This document shows, one piece after another, positions 42,889-56,257 of a DNA stretch of 64,000 nucleotides. How positions within the stretch are numbered: the stretch's first letter is position 1; each line of letters starts with the position of its first letter. The DNA is taken from NCBI RefSeq assembly GCF_003851545.1, contig NZ_BHVX01000012.1, forward strand, positions 62,001-126,000, in the 5' to 3' direction. This DNA comes from Ralstonia sp. SET104 (GTDB lineage Bacteria > Pseudomonadota > Gammaproteobacteria > Burkholderiales > Burkholderiaceae). Under the pieces are notes generated by a model, which saw only the letters and a program-made list of their open reading frames with translations, was not told the DNA's origin and made no database searches. The position numbers were made by a program, and so were the translations under genes.

Positions 42889-43407
42889 TTAGCCGAGGAT
42901 CTCTTCGACCGACTTGCCACGCTTGGCGGCAACTTCGGCCGGGGTGCTCATCTTGCGCAGGCCATCCAGCGTTGCGCGCACCATGTTGTAAGGATTGGTC
43001 GAACCGTGCGACTTGGTCACGATGTTCGTCACGCCCATCACTTCGAAGATGGCGCGCATCGGGCCGCCGGCGATCACGCCAGTACCGTCCTTCGCGGGCA
43101 TCATCTGCACCTTTGCGGCGCCATGCTTGCCAACCACTTCGTGTTGCAGCGTACCGTTCTTCAGCGGGACCTTGACCATCTTGCGACGGGCTTCGTCCAT
43201 TGCCTTCTGCACGGCCACAGGGACTTCCTTAGCCTTACCCTTGCCCATGCCGATACGGCCGTCGCCGTCGCCGACCACAGTCAGAGCAGCGAAACCGAGA
43301 ATCCGGCCGCCCTTGACCACCTTGGTCACACGGTTGACCGCGATCATCTTCTCGCGAAGACCGTCGTCGCGTTCGTCCCCTTGGACCTTAGGTTGAATTT
43401 TTGCCAT
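42889..43407 (-). CDS. rpsE: 30S ribosomal protein S5
   Basis: Protein of 172 residues at the mRNA entrance and decoding fidelity centre. It has the dsRBD-like N-domain ([38 protein letters not shown]) and the C-domain ([27 protein letters not shown]). The VVKGGR loop, where spectinomycin-resistance changes occur, is of wild-type form. It follows rplR after about 21 bases. Confidence 0.98.
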
Positions 43408-43428
43408 GACGATATCCTCTATGCCGGC

Positions 43429-43785
43429 TTAGAACTTCAGGCCAGCTTCGCGTGCCGCGTCGGCCAGAGCCTTCACGCGACCGTGATAACGGAAACCCGA
43501 GCGATCGAACGCCACGGCTTCGATGCCGGCAGCCTTCGCCTTCTCAGCGATGCGCTTACCCACCAAGGTGGCAGCAGCGGTGTTGCCACCGTTGCCGTTC
43601 AGTTCCTTGCGGATTTCGGCTTCCGCCGTCGAGGCCGAAGCCAGGACCTTGGTGCCGTCTTCCGAGAAGACCTGCGCATAAATGTGCAGGTTCGTACGGT
43701 GCACAGCCAGACGGGCGACGCTCAGTTCCGCAATCTTCAGGCGGGTCTGACGTGCACGGCGCAGACGCGAGTCATTTTTGTTCAT
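43429..43785 (-). CDS. rplR: 50S ribosomal protein L18
   Basis: 5S rRNA-binding protein of 118 residues. The basic N-terminus [18 protein letters not shown] and the core [26 protein letters not shown] are diagnostic. The in-frame ATG three codons upstream is less likely because MNKN is the common start. It lies 11 bases after rplF. Confidence 0.97.
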   Translation of the reverse strand: MNKNDSRLRRARQTRLKIAELSVARLAVHRTNLHIYAQVFSEDGTKVLASASTAEAEIRKELNGNGGNTAAATLVGKRIAEKAKAAGIEAVAFDRSGFRYHGRVKALADAAREAGLKF

Positions 43786-43796
43786 GATGTGCACCC

Positions 43797-44330
43797 TTAC
43801 TTCTTCTTGGTTTCCTTCAGGATCACACGCTCATCGGCGTAGCGCACACCCTTGCCCTTGTAGGGCTCAGGCGGACGATATGCACGCACTTCAGCGGCGA
43901 CCTGACCAACTTTCTGCTTGTCCGAACCCTTGATGATGATTTCGGTCTGCGTCGGCGTTTCCGCCTTCACGCCTTCCGGCATCTCATGGATCACGTCGTG
44001 CGAAAAACCGAGTTGCAGCTTCAGGGCGGAGCCTTGAAGCGAAGCACGGTAACCCACGCCGACCAGGTTCAGCTTGCGCTCGAAACCCGTCGTCACGCCC
44101 TTGACCATATTGGCCGTCAGGGCGCGCATCGTACCTTGCAGCGCATTGGCTTCACGCGACTCATCTGCCGGCGCGAACGTGATCGTGCCGTTGTCGGTGT
44201 TGACCTTGACCAGCGAGTGAATCGGCTGCGTCAGTGTGCCCAGCGGGCCCTTGACGGTCAGCAGACCACCAGCGAAATTGACTTCGGCGCCCTTGGGCAG
44301 CGCGATGGGAGCCTTACCTACGCGAGACAT
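43797..44330 (-). CDS. rplF: 50S ribosomal protein L6
   Basis: Protein of 177 residues near the factor-binding centre, built of two similar domains. It begins [17 protein letters not shown] and carries the conserved C-terminal [14 protein letters not shown], followed by a lysine-rich end. It lies 12 bases after rpsH in spc-operon order. Confidence 0.98.
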   Translation of the reverse strand: MSRVGKAPIALPKGAEVNFAGGLLTVKGPLGTLTQPIHSLVKVNTDNGTITFAPADESREANALQGTMRALTANMVKGVTTGFERKLNLVGVGYRASLQGSALKLQLGFSHDVIHEMPEGVKAETPTQTEIIIKGSDKQKVGQVAAEVRAYRPPEPYKGKGVRYADERVILKETKKK

Positions 44331-44342
44331 GGTTCCCCTCCC

Positions 44343-44738
44343 TTAGGCAACGTAACAAATGACTTCGCCACCGACACCGGTTGCGCGGGCGCGGCGGTCC
44401 GTCATCAGACCCTGAGGGGTCGAGATGATGGCAACACCCAGGCCGTTCATCACTTGCGGAATTTCATTGCGGCCCTTGTACACACGCAGACCAGGCTTCG
44501 AGACGCGCTCCAGGCGCTCGATGACCGGACGGCCAGCGTAGTACTTCAGACCAATCGTCAGCGTGGACTTACCACCCTGCTCGGTCACGGCGAATTCGTC
44601 GATGTAGCCTTCGTCCTTCAGGACTTTGGCGATTGCCACCTTCAGCTTCGACGACGGCATGACCACCGACGCTTTTTCCACCGCTTGCGCGTTGCGGATA
44701 CGCGTCAGCATATCGGCGATCGGATCGCTCATGCTCAT
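44343..44738 (-). CDS. rpsH: 30S ribosomal protein S8
   Basis: Central-domain 16S rRNA-binding protein of 131 residues; in E. coli it also represses the spc operon. It starts [20 protein letters not shown] and ends [22 protein letters not shown], both strongly conserved. A second ATG two codons later is the alternative start. It lies 27 bases after rpsN. Confidence 0.98.
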   Translation of the reverse strand: MSMSDPIADMLTRIRNAQAVEKASVVMPSSKLKVAIAKVLKDEGYIDEFAVTEQGGKSTLTIGLKYYAGRPVIERLERVSKPGLRVYKGRNEIPQVMNGLGVAIISTPQGLMTDRRARATGVGGEVICYVA

Positions 44739-44765
44739 ACTGTTTCTCCTGTAGCCTGTGCGTGA

Positions 44766-45071
44766 TTACCAGCTGGCTTTCGTCAGACCCGGGATCTCGC
44801 CCTTGAAGGCGATTTCACGGAGCTTGTTACGCGCCAGGCCGAACTTACGGAACGTACCGCGGGGACGACCGGTGATCGAGCAGCGGTTGCGCTGACGAGT
44901 CGGATTCGCGTTGCGCGGCAGTGCCTGCAGCTTCAGGCGCGCTTCGTAACGCTCTTCTTCCGACTTGCTTTGGTCTGCCACGATGGCTTCGAGAGCGGCG
45001 CGCTTCTCAGCGTACTTGGCCACGAGCTTGGCACGCTTCTTCTCGCGTTCGATCAGAGACAATTTAGCCAC
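44766..45071 (-). CDS. rpsN: 30S ribosomal protein S14 (zinc-free form)
   Basis: Head protein of 101 residues. It is the long C-minus type: the C-x2-C zinc knuckle is absent and only one cysteine ([11 protein letters not shown]) remains. The end [25 protein letters not shown] is diagnostic. It lies 9 bases after rplE. Confidence 0.98.
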   Translation of the reverse strand: MAKLSLIEREKKRAKLVAKYAEKRAALEAIVADQSKSEEERYEARLKLQALPRNANPTRQRNRCSITGRPRGTFRKFGLARNKLREIAFKGEIPGLTKASW

Positions 45072-45080
45072 GGTAACCCC

Positions 45081-45623
45081 TTAATTACGGAACGGGAACT
45101 TGAACGCGTTGAGGAGCGCCTTCGCTTCCTCGTCGTTCTTCGCAGTCGTCGTGATGCTGATGTTCAGACCACGGAGTGCGTCGATCTTGTCGTACTCGAT
45201 TTCGGGGAAAATGATTTGCTCTTTCACACCGATGTTGTAGTTGCCACGACCATCGAAAGCCTTACCCGACACACCACGGAAATCGCGCACGCGGGGCAGC
45301 GACACAGTGATGAAGCGGTCCAGGAATTCGTACATGCGTTGGCCACGCAGCGTGACCATCGTGCCGATCGGGTAACCCTGGCGAATCTTGAAGCCGGCGA
45401 TAGCCTTGCGGGCTTTCGTCACGATGGGCTTCTGGCCAGCGATCTTGATCAGGTCACCAGTGGCGTGCTCAATGACTTTCTTGTCATTGATGGCTTCGCC
45501 AAGACCCATGTTCAGGGTGATCTTGGTGATGCGCGGCACTTCCATCACGGACTTGTAACCGAACTGTTTGATTAGTTCGGGCACAACCTTCTCTTTGTAA
45601 AACTCTTGCAGACGTGCAGTCAT
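45081..45623 (-). CDS. rplE: 50S ribosomal protein L5
   Basis: 5S rRNA-binding protein of 180 residues that forms a bridge to S13. It starts [23 protein letters not shown] and has [11 protein letters not shown], the [25 protein letters not shown] loop and the [15 protein letters not shown]-like end. An ATG ten codons upstream is open but lies in the rplX spacer. It follows rplX after 26 bases. Confidence 0.97.
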   Translation of the reverse strand: MTARLQEFYKEKVVPELIKQFGYKSVMEVPRITKITLNMGLGEAINDKKVIEHATGDLIKIAGQKPIVTKARKAIAGFKIRQGYPIGTMVTLRGQRMYEFLDRFITVSLPRVRDFRGVSGKAFDGRGNYNIGVKEQIIFPEIEYDKIDALRGLNISITTTAKNDEEAKALLNAFKFPFRN

Positions 45624-45649
45624 GCTCAACTCCTCTCTATTGCCCAGAA

Positions 45650-45958
45650 TCAAGCGCCGACGGCAGCACCGGTGGTCTTCAGCACGCGCGTCTTCACGCC
45701 GCCTTCAACCTTGATGCCGACGCGCGACGGCTTGCCATTGGCATCCACGAGCGCAACGTTTGAAATATGGATGGGCATGACCTTGTCGACCACACCACCC
45801 GTGGTACCCAGCATCGGGTTCGGGCGCACGTGCTTCTTGGCAACATTCACGCCCTCCACCGTCACGTGCTCAGCGAGCACAGCCAGCACGGTACCCTGCT
45901 TGCCCTTGTCTTTACCGGTGCGGACGATGACGCGATCGCCCTTGCGAATCTTGTTCAT
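45650..45958 (-). CDS. rplX: 50S ribosomal protein L24
   Basis: Early assembly protein of 102 residues with a KOW motif: [27 protein letters not shown]. The segment [15 protein letters not shown] and the [16 protein letters not shown] tail are typical of L24. It follows rplN after 11 bases. Confidence 0.98.
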   Translation of the reverse strand: MNKIRKGDRVIVRTGKDKGKQGTVLAVLAEHVTVEGVNVAKKHVRPNPMLGTTGGVVDKVMPIHISNVALVDANGKPSRVGIKVEGGVKTRVLKTTGAAVGA

Positions 45959-45969
45959 GCGGCCTCCGA

Positions 45970-46338
45970 TTACAGCACTTCCGGCGCGAGCGACACGATC
46001 TTCATGAAGCGCTCGTTACGGAGTTCGCGAGTGACCGGCCCGAAGATACGGGTGCCGATCGGCTCAAGCTTGGTGTTCAGCAGCACGGCGGCATTGCCGT
46101 CGAACTTGATGAGCGAACCGTCAGGACGGCGCACGCCCTTGGCGGTACGCACCACCACGGCGTTATAGATATCGCCCTTCTTCACGCGACCACGCGGAGC
46201 AGCATCCTTGACGCTGACCTTGATGATGTCGCCGACGCTGGCGTAGCGGCGCTTCGAGCCGCCCAGCACCTTGATGCACATGACTTCACGTGCACCCGTG
46301 TTATCGGCCACTTCGAGCCGGCTTTCTGTCTGAATCAT
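45970..46338 (-). CDS. rplN: 50S ribosomal protein L14
   Basis: Protein of 122 residues at the 50S-30S interface that also binds the silencing factor RsfS. It starts [28 protein letters not shown] and ends [18 protein letters not shown]. It is the first gene of the spc block and has its own promoter about 215 bases upstream. The frame is open 29 codons further 5', but the conserved start is at 46338. Confidence 0.98.
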   Translation of the reverse strand: MIQTESRLEVADNTGAREVMCIKVLGGSKRRYASVGDIIKVSVKDAAPRGRVKKGDIYNAVVVRTAKGVRRPDGSLIKFDGNAAVLLNTKLEPIGTRIFGPVTRELRNERFMKIVSLAPEVL

Positions 46339-46554
46339 GGTGTTCTCGTCCCAACTTAATTCGCCAAACGCACAATGCGCAGAGGCGATCAGTCTTGGTC
46401 CCGCCGGCTGCTGGCATTGCGCCAACTGCGATTGGGTTGATCAACTTGAAGTCGGTAGCTGCCCGACGGCGATTGCCGCCTGGCCCATTCGCTTTTTCCT
46501 TTATCTGAGCCACCAGCATATCCGCCGGCAACCCTCACAAAGGGAAAGACCGAG
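46339..46554 (-). other. Long rplN leader region
   Basis: About 210 bases lie between the predicted rplN transcription start and the rplN ATG. The region has an open frame (ATG at 46519, running out of frame into rplN) that resembles no protein I know. A hairpin pairing AAGACCG with CGGTCTT spans the promoter itself. The leader is long enough for autogenous ribosomal-protein control, but I cannot recognise a known binding site. Confidence 0.5.
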
Positions 46555-46582
46555 ACTATATCACATAATCCCGGTCTTGCAA
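46555..46582 (-). promoter_or_regulatory. Sigma-70 promoter of the rplN (spc) block
   Basis: On the minus strand TTGCAA (46577-46582) and TATAGT (46555-46560) are 16 bases apart, inside the 267-base space between rpsQ and rplN. A small stem of 7 bp (AACAGCA / TGCTGTT) immediately upstream follows the rpsQ stop and may weaken read-through. Confidence 0.68.
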
Positions 46583-46605
46583 CAGCAAACTACTCTGCTG
46601 TTGTT

Positions 46606-46875
46606 TTAGATCACGCGCGCAGCTTCAAGCAGCCGCGACACCACCCACGACTTGGTGCGGGAGAGCGGACGCGATTCCGTGATCTCAACCTTGTCGCCTT
46701 CGTTGTACTGGTTGGCTTCGTCGTGCGCATGGTACTTCTTTGAGCGCACCACGTACTTGCCGTACAGCGGATGCTTGACGCGGTTTTCGATCAGGACCGT
46801 GACGGTCTTGTCCATCTTGTTGCTGACAACGCGACCGACGAGCGTGCGCTTCAGGGACGTTGCGGCTTCAGTCAT
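46606..46875 (-). CDS. rpsQ: 30S ribosomal protein S17
   Basis: OB-fold 16S-binding protein of 89 residues: [23 protein letters not shown] then [21 protein letters not shown] and [22 protein letters not shown]. Its start overlaps the rpmC stop by 4 bases (ATGA). It closes the S10 block, with a promoter for the next block just downstream. Confidence 0.98.
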   Translation of the reverse strand: MTEAATSLKRTLVGRVVSNKMDKTVTVLIENRVKHPLYGKYVVRSKKYHAHDEANQYNEGDKVEITESRPLSRTKSWVVSRLLEAARVI

Positions 46876-47066
46876 TTCTGGTTCCCCTTCTGGCCCAGCA
46901 CAGTGCGGACGCGTGCGATGTCACGACGCACTTTCTTCAGCTGGCTGGTGTTCTGCAGCTGTTGCGTCGCTTTTTGCATGCGCAGGCCAAATTGAGCCTT
47001 CAGCAGCTCGGAGAGCTCCTGATTCAGCCCGGCGACATCTTTGTCGCGCAGTTCGGATGCTTTCAT
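46872..47066 (-). CDS. rpmC: 50S ribosomal protein L29
   Basis: Helical hairpin protein of 64 residues at the exit tunnel, near the SRP and trigger-factor docking site. It starts [31 protein letters not shown] and ends with [16 protein letters not shown]. It lies 12 bases after rplP and overlaps rpsQ by 4 bases. Confidence 0.98.
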   Translation of the reverse strand: MKASELRDKDVAGLNQELSELLKAQFGLRMQKATQQLQNTSQLKKVRRDIARVRTVLGQKGNQK

Positions 47067-47078
47067 GGTGTGTACTCC

Positions 47079-47495
47079 TTACGTTCCGACCTGACGCACC
47101 ACGAAGCTGGTCGCGATCGGCAGTTTGGCAGCTGCCAGGCGGAACGCCTCGCGTGCCAGTTCTTCGCCAACGCCGTCCATTTCGTACAGCATCTTGCCCG
47201 GCTGAATTTCAGCCACGTAGTATTCCGGGTTGCCCTTACCGTTACCCATACGGACTTCGGCAGGCTTCTTCGAGATCGGCTTGTCCGGGAAAATCCGGAT
47301 CCAAATGCGACCGCCACGCTTGATGTGACGGGTCATCGCACGACGGGCCGACTCGATCTGACGCGCGGTCAGACGGCCGCGGCCCATCGCCTTCAGGCCG
47401 AATTCGCCGAACGAGACTGCGTTGCCGCGCGTCGCGATACCGGTGTTACGGCCCTTCTGCTCCTTGCGGTACTTTCTGCGCTTAGGTTGCAGCAT
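47079..47495 (-). CDS. rplP: 50S ribosomal protein L16
   Basis: Protein of 138 residues close to the A-site tRNA elbow. It starts [17 protein letters not shown] and contains [45 protein letters not shown]. The conserved [21 protein letters not shown] follows. It begins 2 bases after rpsC, so the two are likely translationally coupled. Confidence 0.98.
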   Translation of the reverse strand: MLQPKRRKYRKEQKGRNTGIATRGNAVSFGEFGLKAMGRGRLTARQIESARRAMTRHIKRGGRIWIRIFPDKPISKKPAEVRMGNGKGNPEYYVAEIQPGKMLYEMDGVGEELAREAFRLAAAKLPIATSFVVRQVGT

Positions 47496-47497
47496 GT

Positions 47498-48289
47498 TTA
47501 TTCTCCAGTCTTGGCGTCGGCGCCACGACGGGCACCCGCGCCAGCACCGCGGCGCTGACCTGCCGGGCGACCTTCGCCTTCACGGCGACGGCCTTCCGGA
47601 CGGCCCGGACGGCGGCGGCGCTCATCTTCCTTCGGCTCTTCCACGACGGGCGCGTCATTGCGACCGAGGTGGTCGCCCTTGTACACCCACACCTTGACAC
47701 CGATGATGCCGTAGGTGGTTTCCGCTTCGGAGAAGCCGTAGTCGATATCGGCGCGCAGCGTGTGCAGGGGCACACGACCTTCGCGGTACCATTCGGTACG
47801 GGCGATTTCGATGCCGTTCAGACGGCCCGAGCTCATGATCTTGATGCCTTGGGCACCCAGACGCATCGCGTTCTGCATCGCGCGCTTCATTGCGCGGCGG
47901 AACATGATGCGGCGCTCAAGCTGCTGCGTGATCGAATCGGCGATCAGTTGTGCATCGACTTCCGGCTTGCGGATTTCTTCGATGTTCACGTGCACAGGCA
48001 CGCCCATGCGACGCTGCAGCTCAGCCTTCAGCAGTTCGATATCCTCGCCTTTCTTGCCGATCACCACGCCCGGACGCGAGCTGTAAATCGTGATACGTGC
48101 ATTCTTGGCCGGACGCTCGATGACCACGCGGCCCACCGAAGCGTTCTTCAGCTTCTTCTTCAGAAACTCGCGAACTTCGATGTCTTCCTTGAGCATGCCC
48201 GCAAACTGGGTGTTGCTGGCGTACCAGCGCGATGCCCAGTTACGGCTGACAGCCAGACGGAAGCCAGTCGGATGAATCTTCTGTCCCAT
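47498..48289 (-). CDS. rpsC: 30S ribosomal protein S3 with a basic C-terminal tail
   Basis: mRNA-entry-channel protein of 263 residues. It has the start [23 protein letters not shown], the KH domain [18 protein letters not shown] and the C-domain [31 protein letters not shown]. The last 45 residues are a low-complexity Arg/Gly/Glu/Ala tail, longer than E. coli S3 (233 residues), a feature seen in Burkholderiales. It lies 9 bases after rplV. Confidence 0.98.
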   Translation of the reverse strand: MGQKIHPTGFRLAVSRNWASRWYASNTQFAGMLKEDIEVREFLKKKLKNASVGRVVIERPAKNARITIYSSRPGVVIGKKGEDIELLKAELQRRMGVPVHVNIEEIRKPEVDAQLIADSITQQLERRIMFRRAMKRAMQNAMRLGAQGIKIMSSGRLNGIEIARTEWYREGRVPLHTLRADIDYGFSEAETTYGIIGVKVWVYKGDHLGRNDAPVVEEPKEDERRRRPGRPEGRRREGEGRPAGQRRGAGAGARRGADAKTGE

Positions 48290-48298
48290 CGTGACCCC

Positions 48299-48628
48299 TT
48301 AGTTGCCCAGCGTCACAGTGATGTGACAGGTTTGTTTCTCGATGCGGTTGCCACGGCCCTTCGCACGCGCGGTGAAGCGCTTGAGCGAGGTGGCCTTGTC
48401 GATGCAGATCGCCTTGACCTTCAGTTCATCGATGTCGGCGCCTTCATTGTGCTCGGCGTTCGCGATGGCGGACTCAACCACCTTCTTCACGATGCCAGCC
48501 GCCTTCTTCGGGCTGAACGTCAGCACGTTGAGTGCACGCTCGATCGACAGGCCGCGGATCTGATCAGCAACCAGACGCGTCTTCTGTGCAGAGATACGGG
48601 CGCCGCGATGAATCGCTTTAACTTCCAT
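48299..48628 (-). CDS. rplV: 50S ribosomal protein L22
   Basis: Tunnel-lining protein of 109 residues whose beta hairpin approaches the macrolide site. It starts [27 protein letters not shown] and has the hairpin region [24 protein letters not shown], with no deletion visible in the hairpin. It lies 9 bases after rpsS. Confidence 0.98.
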   Translation of the reverse strand: MEVKAIHRGARISAQKTRLVADQIRGLSIERALNVLTFSPKKAAGIVKKVVESAIANAEHNEGADIDELKVKAICIDKATSLKRFTARAKGRGNRIEKQTCHITVTLGN

Positions 48629-48637
48629 GATTGCCCC

Positions 48638-48913
48638 TTATCGCTTCGCTTTCTTGTCGGCAGCGTGGCCCTTGAACGTACGCGTGAGCGCAAATTCGCC
48701 GAGCTTGTGGCCAACCATGTTTTCCGTGACATACACGGGCACGTGCTGACGGCCGTTGTGAACGGCGATCGTCAGGCCGATGAAGTCCGGCAGAATGGTC
48801 GAACGACGCGACCACGTCTTGATGGGCTTCTTGTCCTTCGTTTGCACTGCCGCCTCAACCTTCTTCAACAGGTGGGCGTCAATGAAAGGACCCTTTTTTA
48901 CGGAACGAGTCAT
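48638..48913 (-). CDS. rpsS: 30S ribosomal protein S19
   Basis: Head protein of 91 residues: [20 protein letters not shown], then [52 protein letters not shown]. It lies 21 bases after rplB and 9 before rplV, in standard S10-operon order. Confidence 0.98.
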   Translation of the reverse strand: MTRSVKKGPFIDAHLLKKVEAAVQTKDKKPIKTWSRRSTILPDFIGLTIAVHNGRQHVPVYVTENMVGHKLGEFALTRTFKGHAADKKAKR

Positions 48914-48934
48914 ATCTAAGCTCCTACCTGCCGA

Positions 48935-49765
48935 TTAACGCTTGTGACGGCGCTGAACGATCATGCTGTCCGTGCGCTTGTTACGACGGGTGCGGTAACC
49001 CTTGGTCGGGGTACCCCACGGCGACACCGGATCGCGGCCAGCAGCGGTCTTACCTTCACCACCACCGTGCGGGTGATCCACCGGGTTCATCACCACACCG
49101 CGAACGGTCGGGCGAATACCGCGCCAACGGGTTGCACCGGCCTTGCCGATCTGGCGCAGGCTGTGCTCTTCGTTGCCGACTTCACCGATGGTCGCGCGGC
49201 ACTCGATATGCACGCGGCGCACTTCACCCGAGCGCAGGCGCACTTGAGCGTAGATGCCTTCGCGAGCCAGCAGCACGGCGGACGTACCAGCCGAACGGGC
49301 AACTTGAGCGCCCTTGCCCGGCAGGATTTCCACGCAGTGGATCGTCGTACCGACCGGAATGTTGCGAATCGGCAGGTTGTTACCGGCCTTGATCGGCGCT
49401 TCCGAGCCGTTGGCGATGGCTTGGCCAACCACAGCGCCCTTCGGGGCGATGATGTAGCGGCGCTCACCGTCAGCGAACAGCACGAGCGCGATGTTGGCGC
49501 TACGGTTCGGGTCGTATTCCAGGCGCTCGATCTTGGCCGGGATACCGTCCTTATCGTTACGCTTGAAATCGACGACGCGATAGTGATGCTTGTGACCACC
49601 GCCCTTGTGACGGGTGGTGATGTGGCCGTTGTTGTTACGACCCGACTTCTGGATTTGCTTTTCCAGCAGCGGAGCGTGCGGCGCACCCTTGTGAAGGTCG
49701 GGGTTGACGACCTTCACCATCGAGCGGCGGCCCGGCGATGTCGGTTTGGTTTTGACGAGTGCCAT
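48935..49765 (-). CDS. rplB: 50S ribosomal protein L2
   Basis: Essential 23S-binding protein of 276 residues near the peptidyl transferase centre. It starts with [19 protein letters not shown] and has [22 protein letters not shown]. The conserved C-terminal stretch runs from [21 protein letters not shown], with its catalysis-linked histidine, to [20 protein letters not shown]. It begins 2 bases after rplW. Confidence 0.98.
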   Translation of the reverse strand: MALVKTKPTSPGRRSMVKVVNPDLHKGAPHAPLLEKQIQKSGRNNNGHITTRHKGGGHKHHYRVVDFKRNDKDGIPAKIERLEYDPNRSANIALVLFADGERRYIIAPKGAVVGQAIANGSEAPIKAGNNLPIRNIPVGTTIHCVEILPGKGAQVARSAGTSAVLLAREGIYAQVRLRSGEVRRVHIECRATIGEVGNEEHSLRQIGKAGATRWRGIRPTVRGVVMNPVDHPHGGGEGKTAAGRDPVSPWGTPTKGYRTRRNKRTDSMIVQRRHKR

Positions 49766-49767
49766 GA

Positions 49768-50082
49768 TTACTTGGCCTCCGCTTCAAAATTGATTTCCTG
49801 GCCCGGCTTCAGCGAGACATAGGCCATCTTCACGTGGTTACGGCGACCCATGAAGCGACCGAAGCGCTTTTGCTTGCCCTTGCGGTTCAGGATCTGGACG
49901 GACGCGACTTCCACCTTGAACAGCAGTTCGACGGCGGCCTTCACTTCGATCTTGTTGGCGTCGGGAGCCACTTCGAACACGACCTGTTCGTTCTTCTCGG
50001 CCACGAGGGTTGCCTTTTCAGACACCACAGGCGCCAGCAGCACCTGCATCAGGCGATGGTCGTTCTTGGCAACTTGCGTCAT
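49768..50082 (-). CDS. rplW: 50S ribosomal protein L23
   Basis: Exit-tunnel protein of 104 residues that docks trigger factor and SRP. Motifs are [47 protein letters not shown] and [28 protein letters not shown]. Its ATG overlaps the rplD stop by 4 bases. Confidence 0.98.
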   Translation of the reverse strand: MTQVAKNDHRLMQVLLAPVVSEKATLVAEKNEQVVFEVAPDANKIEVKAAVELLFKVEVASVQILNRKGKQKRFGRFMGRRNHVKMAYVSLKPGQEINFEAEAK

Positions 50083-50699
50083 TTCAGCAACTCCTCGATC
50101 TGCGCGACGGCACCCTTCGTCACGAGCACCTTCTTGTAGTGCACGAGCGACAGGGGGTCGGCGTGACGCGGCTCAACCACGAGCACATGCGCCAGGTTGC
50201 GCGATGCCAGGAAGAGGTTTTCGTCCAGGTTATCGGTAATCACGAGCACCGAATCCAGGCCCATGGCGCGGAACTTGTCGGCCAGCAGCTTGGTCTTGGG
50301 CGCTTCGACGGACAGGCTGTCAACGACGTTGATGCGACCTTCACGGGCAAGCTGCGAATAAATCGAGCGCATGCCGGCGCGGTACATCTTCTTGTTGACC
50401 TTCTGCGAGAAGTTTTCTTCCGGGCTGTTCGGGAAGATACGACCACCCCCGCGCCACAGCGGGGAGGAGCTCATACCTGCACGGGCGCGGCCCGTACCCT
50501 TTTGACGCCACGGCTTCTTGGTCGTGTGCTTGACCTCTTCACGGTCCTTCTGCTTACGGTTACCGCTGCGAGCGTTGGCCTGGTAAGCGACGACGACTTG
50601 GTGAACGAGGGCTTCGTTGTAGTCACGGCCGAACACTTCCGGCGAAGCAGCAACGCTTGCGCCGAGTTGACCGTTGTCCTGGAGCAGCTTCAGTTCCAT
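50079..50699 (-). CDS. rplD: 50S ribosomal protein L4
   Basis: Protein of 206 residues with an extended loop ([30 protein letters not shown]) lining the exit tunnel. In E. coli L4 also represses the S10 operon by acting on its leader. The start is [16 protein letters not shown]. It lies 11 bases after rplC and overlaps rplW by 4 bases. Confidence 0.98.
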   Translation of the reverse strand: MELKLLQDNGQLGASVAASPEVFGRDYNEALVHQVVVAYQANARSGNRKQKDREEVKHTTKKPWRQKGTGRARAGMSSSPLWRGGGRIFPNSPEENFSQKVNKKMYRAGMRSIYSQLAREGRINVVDSLSVEAPKTKLLADKFRAMGLDSVLVITDNLDENLFLASRNLAHVLVVEPRHADPLSLVHYKKVLVTKGAVAQIEELLK

Positions 50700-50710
50700 G
50701 CGTTTGCTCC

Positions 50711-51364
50711 TTATGCCTTCTTGGCGCGGGCCTTCACGGCCGGCGTGACGATGACTTGACCGCCCTTGGCGCCCGGAATCGCACCCTTGACCAGCAACAG
50801 CTTGCGTTCTGCATCGATCTTGGCGATTTCCAGGTTCTGGACGGTACGGGTGACGTCACCCATATGACCGGTCATGCGCTTACCCGGAAACACGCGGCCC
50901 GGATCCTGCGCCATACCGATCGAGCCCGGCACGTTGTGCGAGCGCGAGTTACCGTGCGAGGCGCGGCCCGACGAGAAGTTGTAACGCTTGATGGTACCGG
51001 CGTAGCCCTTACCAATCGTCACGCCCTGAACGTCAATCTTCTGACCGACTTCGAACAGGTCGACGCTGATGTTCGCGCCCGGCTGGAATTCAGCGGCACG
51101 AGCGGCATCCACTCGGAATTCTTTGATGACTTCGCCCGCTTCCACGCCGGCTTTGGCGAGATGACCCGCCAGCGGCTTGGTGACGCGGCTGGCGCGTCGG
51201 GTGCCGAAGGTGACTTGCACCGCGGTGTAACCGTCGGTCTCGTCCGTCTTGATTTGCGTCACGCGGTTGTCGCCGACCTCGAGCACGGTGACGGGAATCG
51301 AATCGCCGTCGTCCGTGAAAATACGGGTCATGCCAACCTTGCGACCTACAAGGCCAAGGCTCAT
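50711..51364 (-). CDS. rplC: 50S ribosomal protein L3
   Basis: Early assembly protein of 217 residues whose long finger reaches the peptidyl transferase centre. It starts [20 protein letters not shown] and has the finger region [36 protein letters not shown]. The target glutamine for PrmB methylation lies in MAQDP. An ATG four codons upstream is open but MSLGL is the usual start. It heads the S10 block, with its own promoter about 130 bases upstream. Confidence 0.98.
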   Translation of the reverse strand: MSLGLVGRKVGMTRIFTDDGDSIPVTVLEVGDNRVTQIKTDETDGYTAVQVTFGTRRASRVTKPLAGHLAKAGVEAGEVIKEFRVDAARAAEFQPGANISVDLFEVGQKIDVQGVTIGKGYAGTIKRYNFSSGRASHGNSRSHNVPGSIGMAQDPGRVFPGKRMTGHMGDVTRTVQNLEIAKIDAERKLLLVKGAIPGAKGGQVIVTPAVKARAKKA

Positions 51365-51496
51365 GGTTTGCTCCATTCCCAGCTGCGATTGGCCGGGGCT
51401 GATTGATACTACGAATCTTGAACTGGACTGCGCCTAAAGAGACGGCGCGCGGCCAAATGGCCAGCCCACTCCCCTGACTAAAGGGGTAGCCCTACA

Positions 51497-51525
51497 CTAT
51501 ATCCCGGCTACGGGCTATGTGCAAG
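51497..51525 (-). promoter_or_regulatory. Sigma-70 promoter of the rplC (S10) block
   Basis: On the minus strand TTGCAC (51520-51525) and TATAGT (51497-51502) are exactly 17 bases apart, about 130 bases before rplC. It sits just downstream of the rpsJ terminator, so rplC onward should be transcribed separately from rpsJ. Confidence 0.75.
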
Positions 51526-51578
51526 CACGATTGGCGTCAAGCGCGTACCGATGTGGCACACGGCACGAAACGACAACC

Positions 51579-51613
51579 AAAAAGCGAAACGGCGAGCACT
51601 TGGCTCGCCGTTT
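51579..51613 (-). terminator. Terminator or attenuator after rpsJ
   Basis: A perfect 10-bp stem (AAACGGCGAG / CTCGCCGTTT) with a 7-base loop, followed on the minus strand by CGC and TTTTT. It begins about 36 bases past the rpsJ stop. It should stop or attenuate the str-rpsJ transcript before rplC. Confidence 0.72.
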
Positions 51614-51649
51614 GCACGTTGCCGGAATGACCCGACAGCGTTGAGGTGC

Positions 51650-51961
51650 TTACTGCAGCTTGATCTCGACGTCCACGCCGGCCGGCAGGTCCAGCTTCAT
51701 CAGCGCGTCAACGGTCTTGTCCGTCGGATCGACGATGTCCATCAAACGCTGATGCGTGCGAATTTCGAACTGATCGCGGCTGGTCTTGTTGACGTGCGGC
51801 GAACGCAGAACATCGAAACGCTGGATGCGAGTCGGCAGGGGCACCGGGCCCTTGACGATCGCGCCAGTGCGCTTCGCGGTTTCAACGATTTCAGCGGCCG
51901 ATTGATCGATCAGACGGTAGTCGAAAGCCTTGAGGCGGATACGGATCTTCTGGTTTTGCAT
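51650..51961 (-). CDS. rpsJ: 30S ribosomal protein S10 (NusE)
   Basis: Protein of 103 residues of the 30S head, also a partner of NusB in antitermination. It starts with [34 protein letters not shown] and contains [34 protein letters not shown], ending [12 protein letters not shown]. It follows tuf after 106 bases and is cut off from rplC by a terminator and a new promoter, unlike E. coli, where it heads the S10 operon. Confidence 0.98.
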   Translation of the reverse strand: MQNQKIRIRLKAFDYRLIDQSAAEIVETAKRTGAIVKGPVPLPTRIQRFDVLRSPHVNKTSRDQFEIRTHQRLMDIVDPTDKTVDALMKLDLPAGVDVEIKLQ

Positions 51962-52024
51962 GATGTTTCCTTAAAGAGCGTGGCGGCTGGGCCGCCGGTA
52001 GATTGAAAGAGCGATGCAACAGGC

Positions 52025-52056
52025 ATGCGCCGCGCCCCTTACGAGGAACGGCGCAT
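52025..52056 (-). other. Hairpin between tuf and rpsJ
   Basis: An 8-bp inverted repeat (ATGCGCCG / CGGCGCAT) with a 16-base loop, 11 bases past the tuf stop. No T-run follows, so it is probably an mRNA-stabilising or processing structure rather than a terminator. Confidence 0.5.
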
Positions 52057-52067
52057 CGGTCCGCCTT

Positions 52068-53276
<1,209 letters not shown>

Positions 53277-53359
53277 GTCAGCTCCTCAATTCGGAATGGG
53301 CTAATTGCTAGATTTAGATGGGGGCGGCACGCACGCGCGCGTCGCCCAAAACACGTTGA

Positions 53360-55486
<2,127 letters not shown>

Positions 55487-55600
55487 GGTTAATCCTCTGA
55501 TTCGTCAACGGGGCGCCACCACATGGCGAACGCCCCTAATACAAATGGGCGAGATGTGCGCACACAGCCCGCCCAGCAACCAACAACGTGCGTGAGTCGC

Positions 55601-56071
55601 TTAGAAGCGGAAGTGCGAGAACGCCTTGTTGGCTTCCGCCATACGGTGCACTTCGTCGCGCTTCTTCATGGCGCCGCCACGGCCTTCCGAGGCCTCGAGC
55701 AGTTCACCAGCCAGACGCAGGGCCATCGACTTCTCGCTGCGCTTCTTCGCAGCTTCCCGCAGCCAACGCATCGCCAATGCCAGACGACGCGACGGCCGGA
55801 CTTCGACCGGCACCTGATAGTTAGCACCACCAACGCGGCGGCTCTTCACTTCGACCACCGGCTTGATGTTGCCGATTGCCAGCGTGAACACCTCGATGGG
55901 CGCCTTGCCTGCTTTCTTCTCGATCTGGTCGAACGCACCGTAGACGATACGCTCAGCCACCGACTTCTTGCCGTCCAGCATCAGGACGTTCATGAACTTG
56001 GCGACTTCCACATTGCCGAACTTCGGGTCCGGCAGAATTTCCCGCTTGGGGACTTCACGACGACGTGGCAT
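55601..56071 (-). CDS. rpsG: 30S ribosomal protein S7
   Basis: Head-nucleating 16S-binding protein of 156 residues; in E. coli it also represses the str operon. It starts [20 protein letters not shown] and has the conserved [21 protein letters not shown] and [21 protein letters not shown]. The tail reads [14 protein letters not shown] 186-base spacer after rpsL is the place where E. coli S7 binds, but I do not recognise the structure here. Confidence 0.98.
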   Translation of the reverse strand: MPRRREVPKREILPDPKFGNVEVAKFMNVLMLDGKKSVAERIVYGAFDQIEKKAGKAPIEVFTLAIGNIKPVVEVKSRRVGGANYQVPVEVRPSRRLALAMRWLREAAKKRSEKSMALRLAGELLEASEGRGGAMKKRDEVHRMAEANKAFSHFRF

Positions 56072-56257
56072 CTTCTTTCCTTCTCTGTTCAGTTGAGAAC
56101 CGTTTCGGTTCTCCGGCCACCAACTAGCTTGTTTTCCAACAATCTGAGCCGGGTGACCACTTACTCGACGGTGCCAGTGCGGTCAAAAAACGCACCGTTG
56201 TACCGCCTGCTCATGACAAGACCGTGACCGCAAACGCGGGCCGATCCCAGTGACGGC

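Noticed and set aside
46301-46519. Possible small protein in the rplN leader
   Set aside because: No recognisable sequence and it overlaps rplN out of frame; kept only as a leader observation, not called as a gene.
52025-52056. Terminator between tuf and rpsJ
   Set aside because: A hairpin exists but there is no T-run and no promoter between the genes; listed only as a hairpin.
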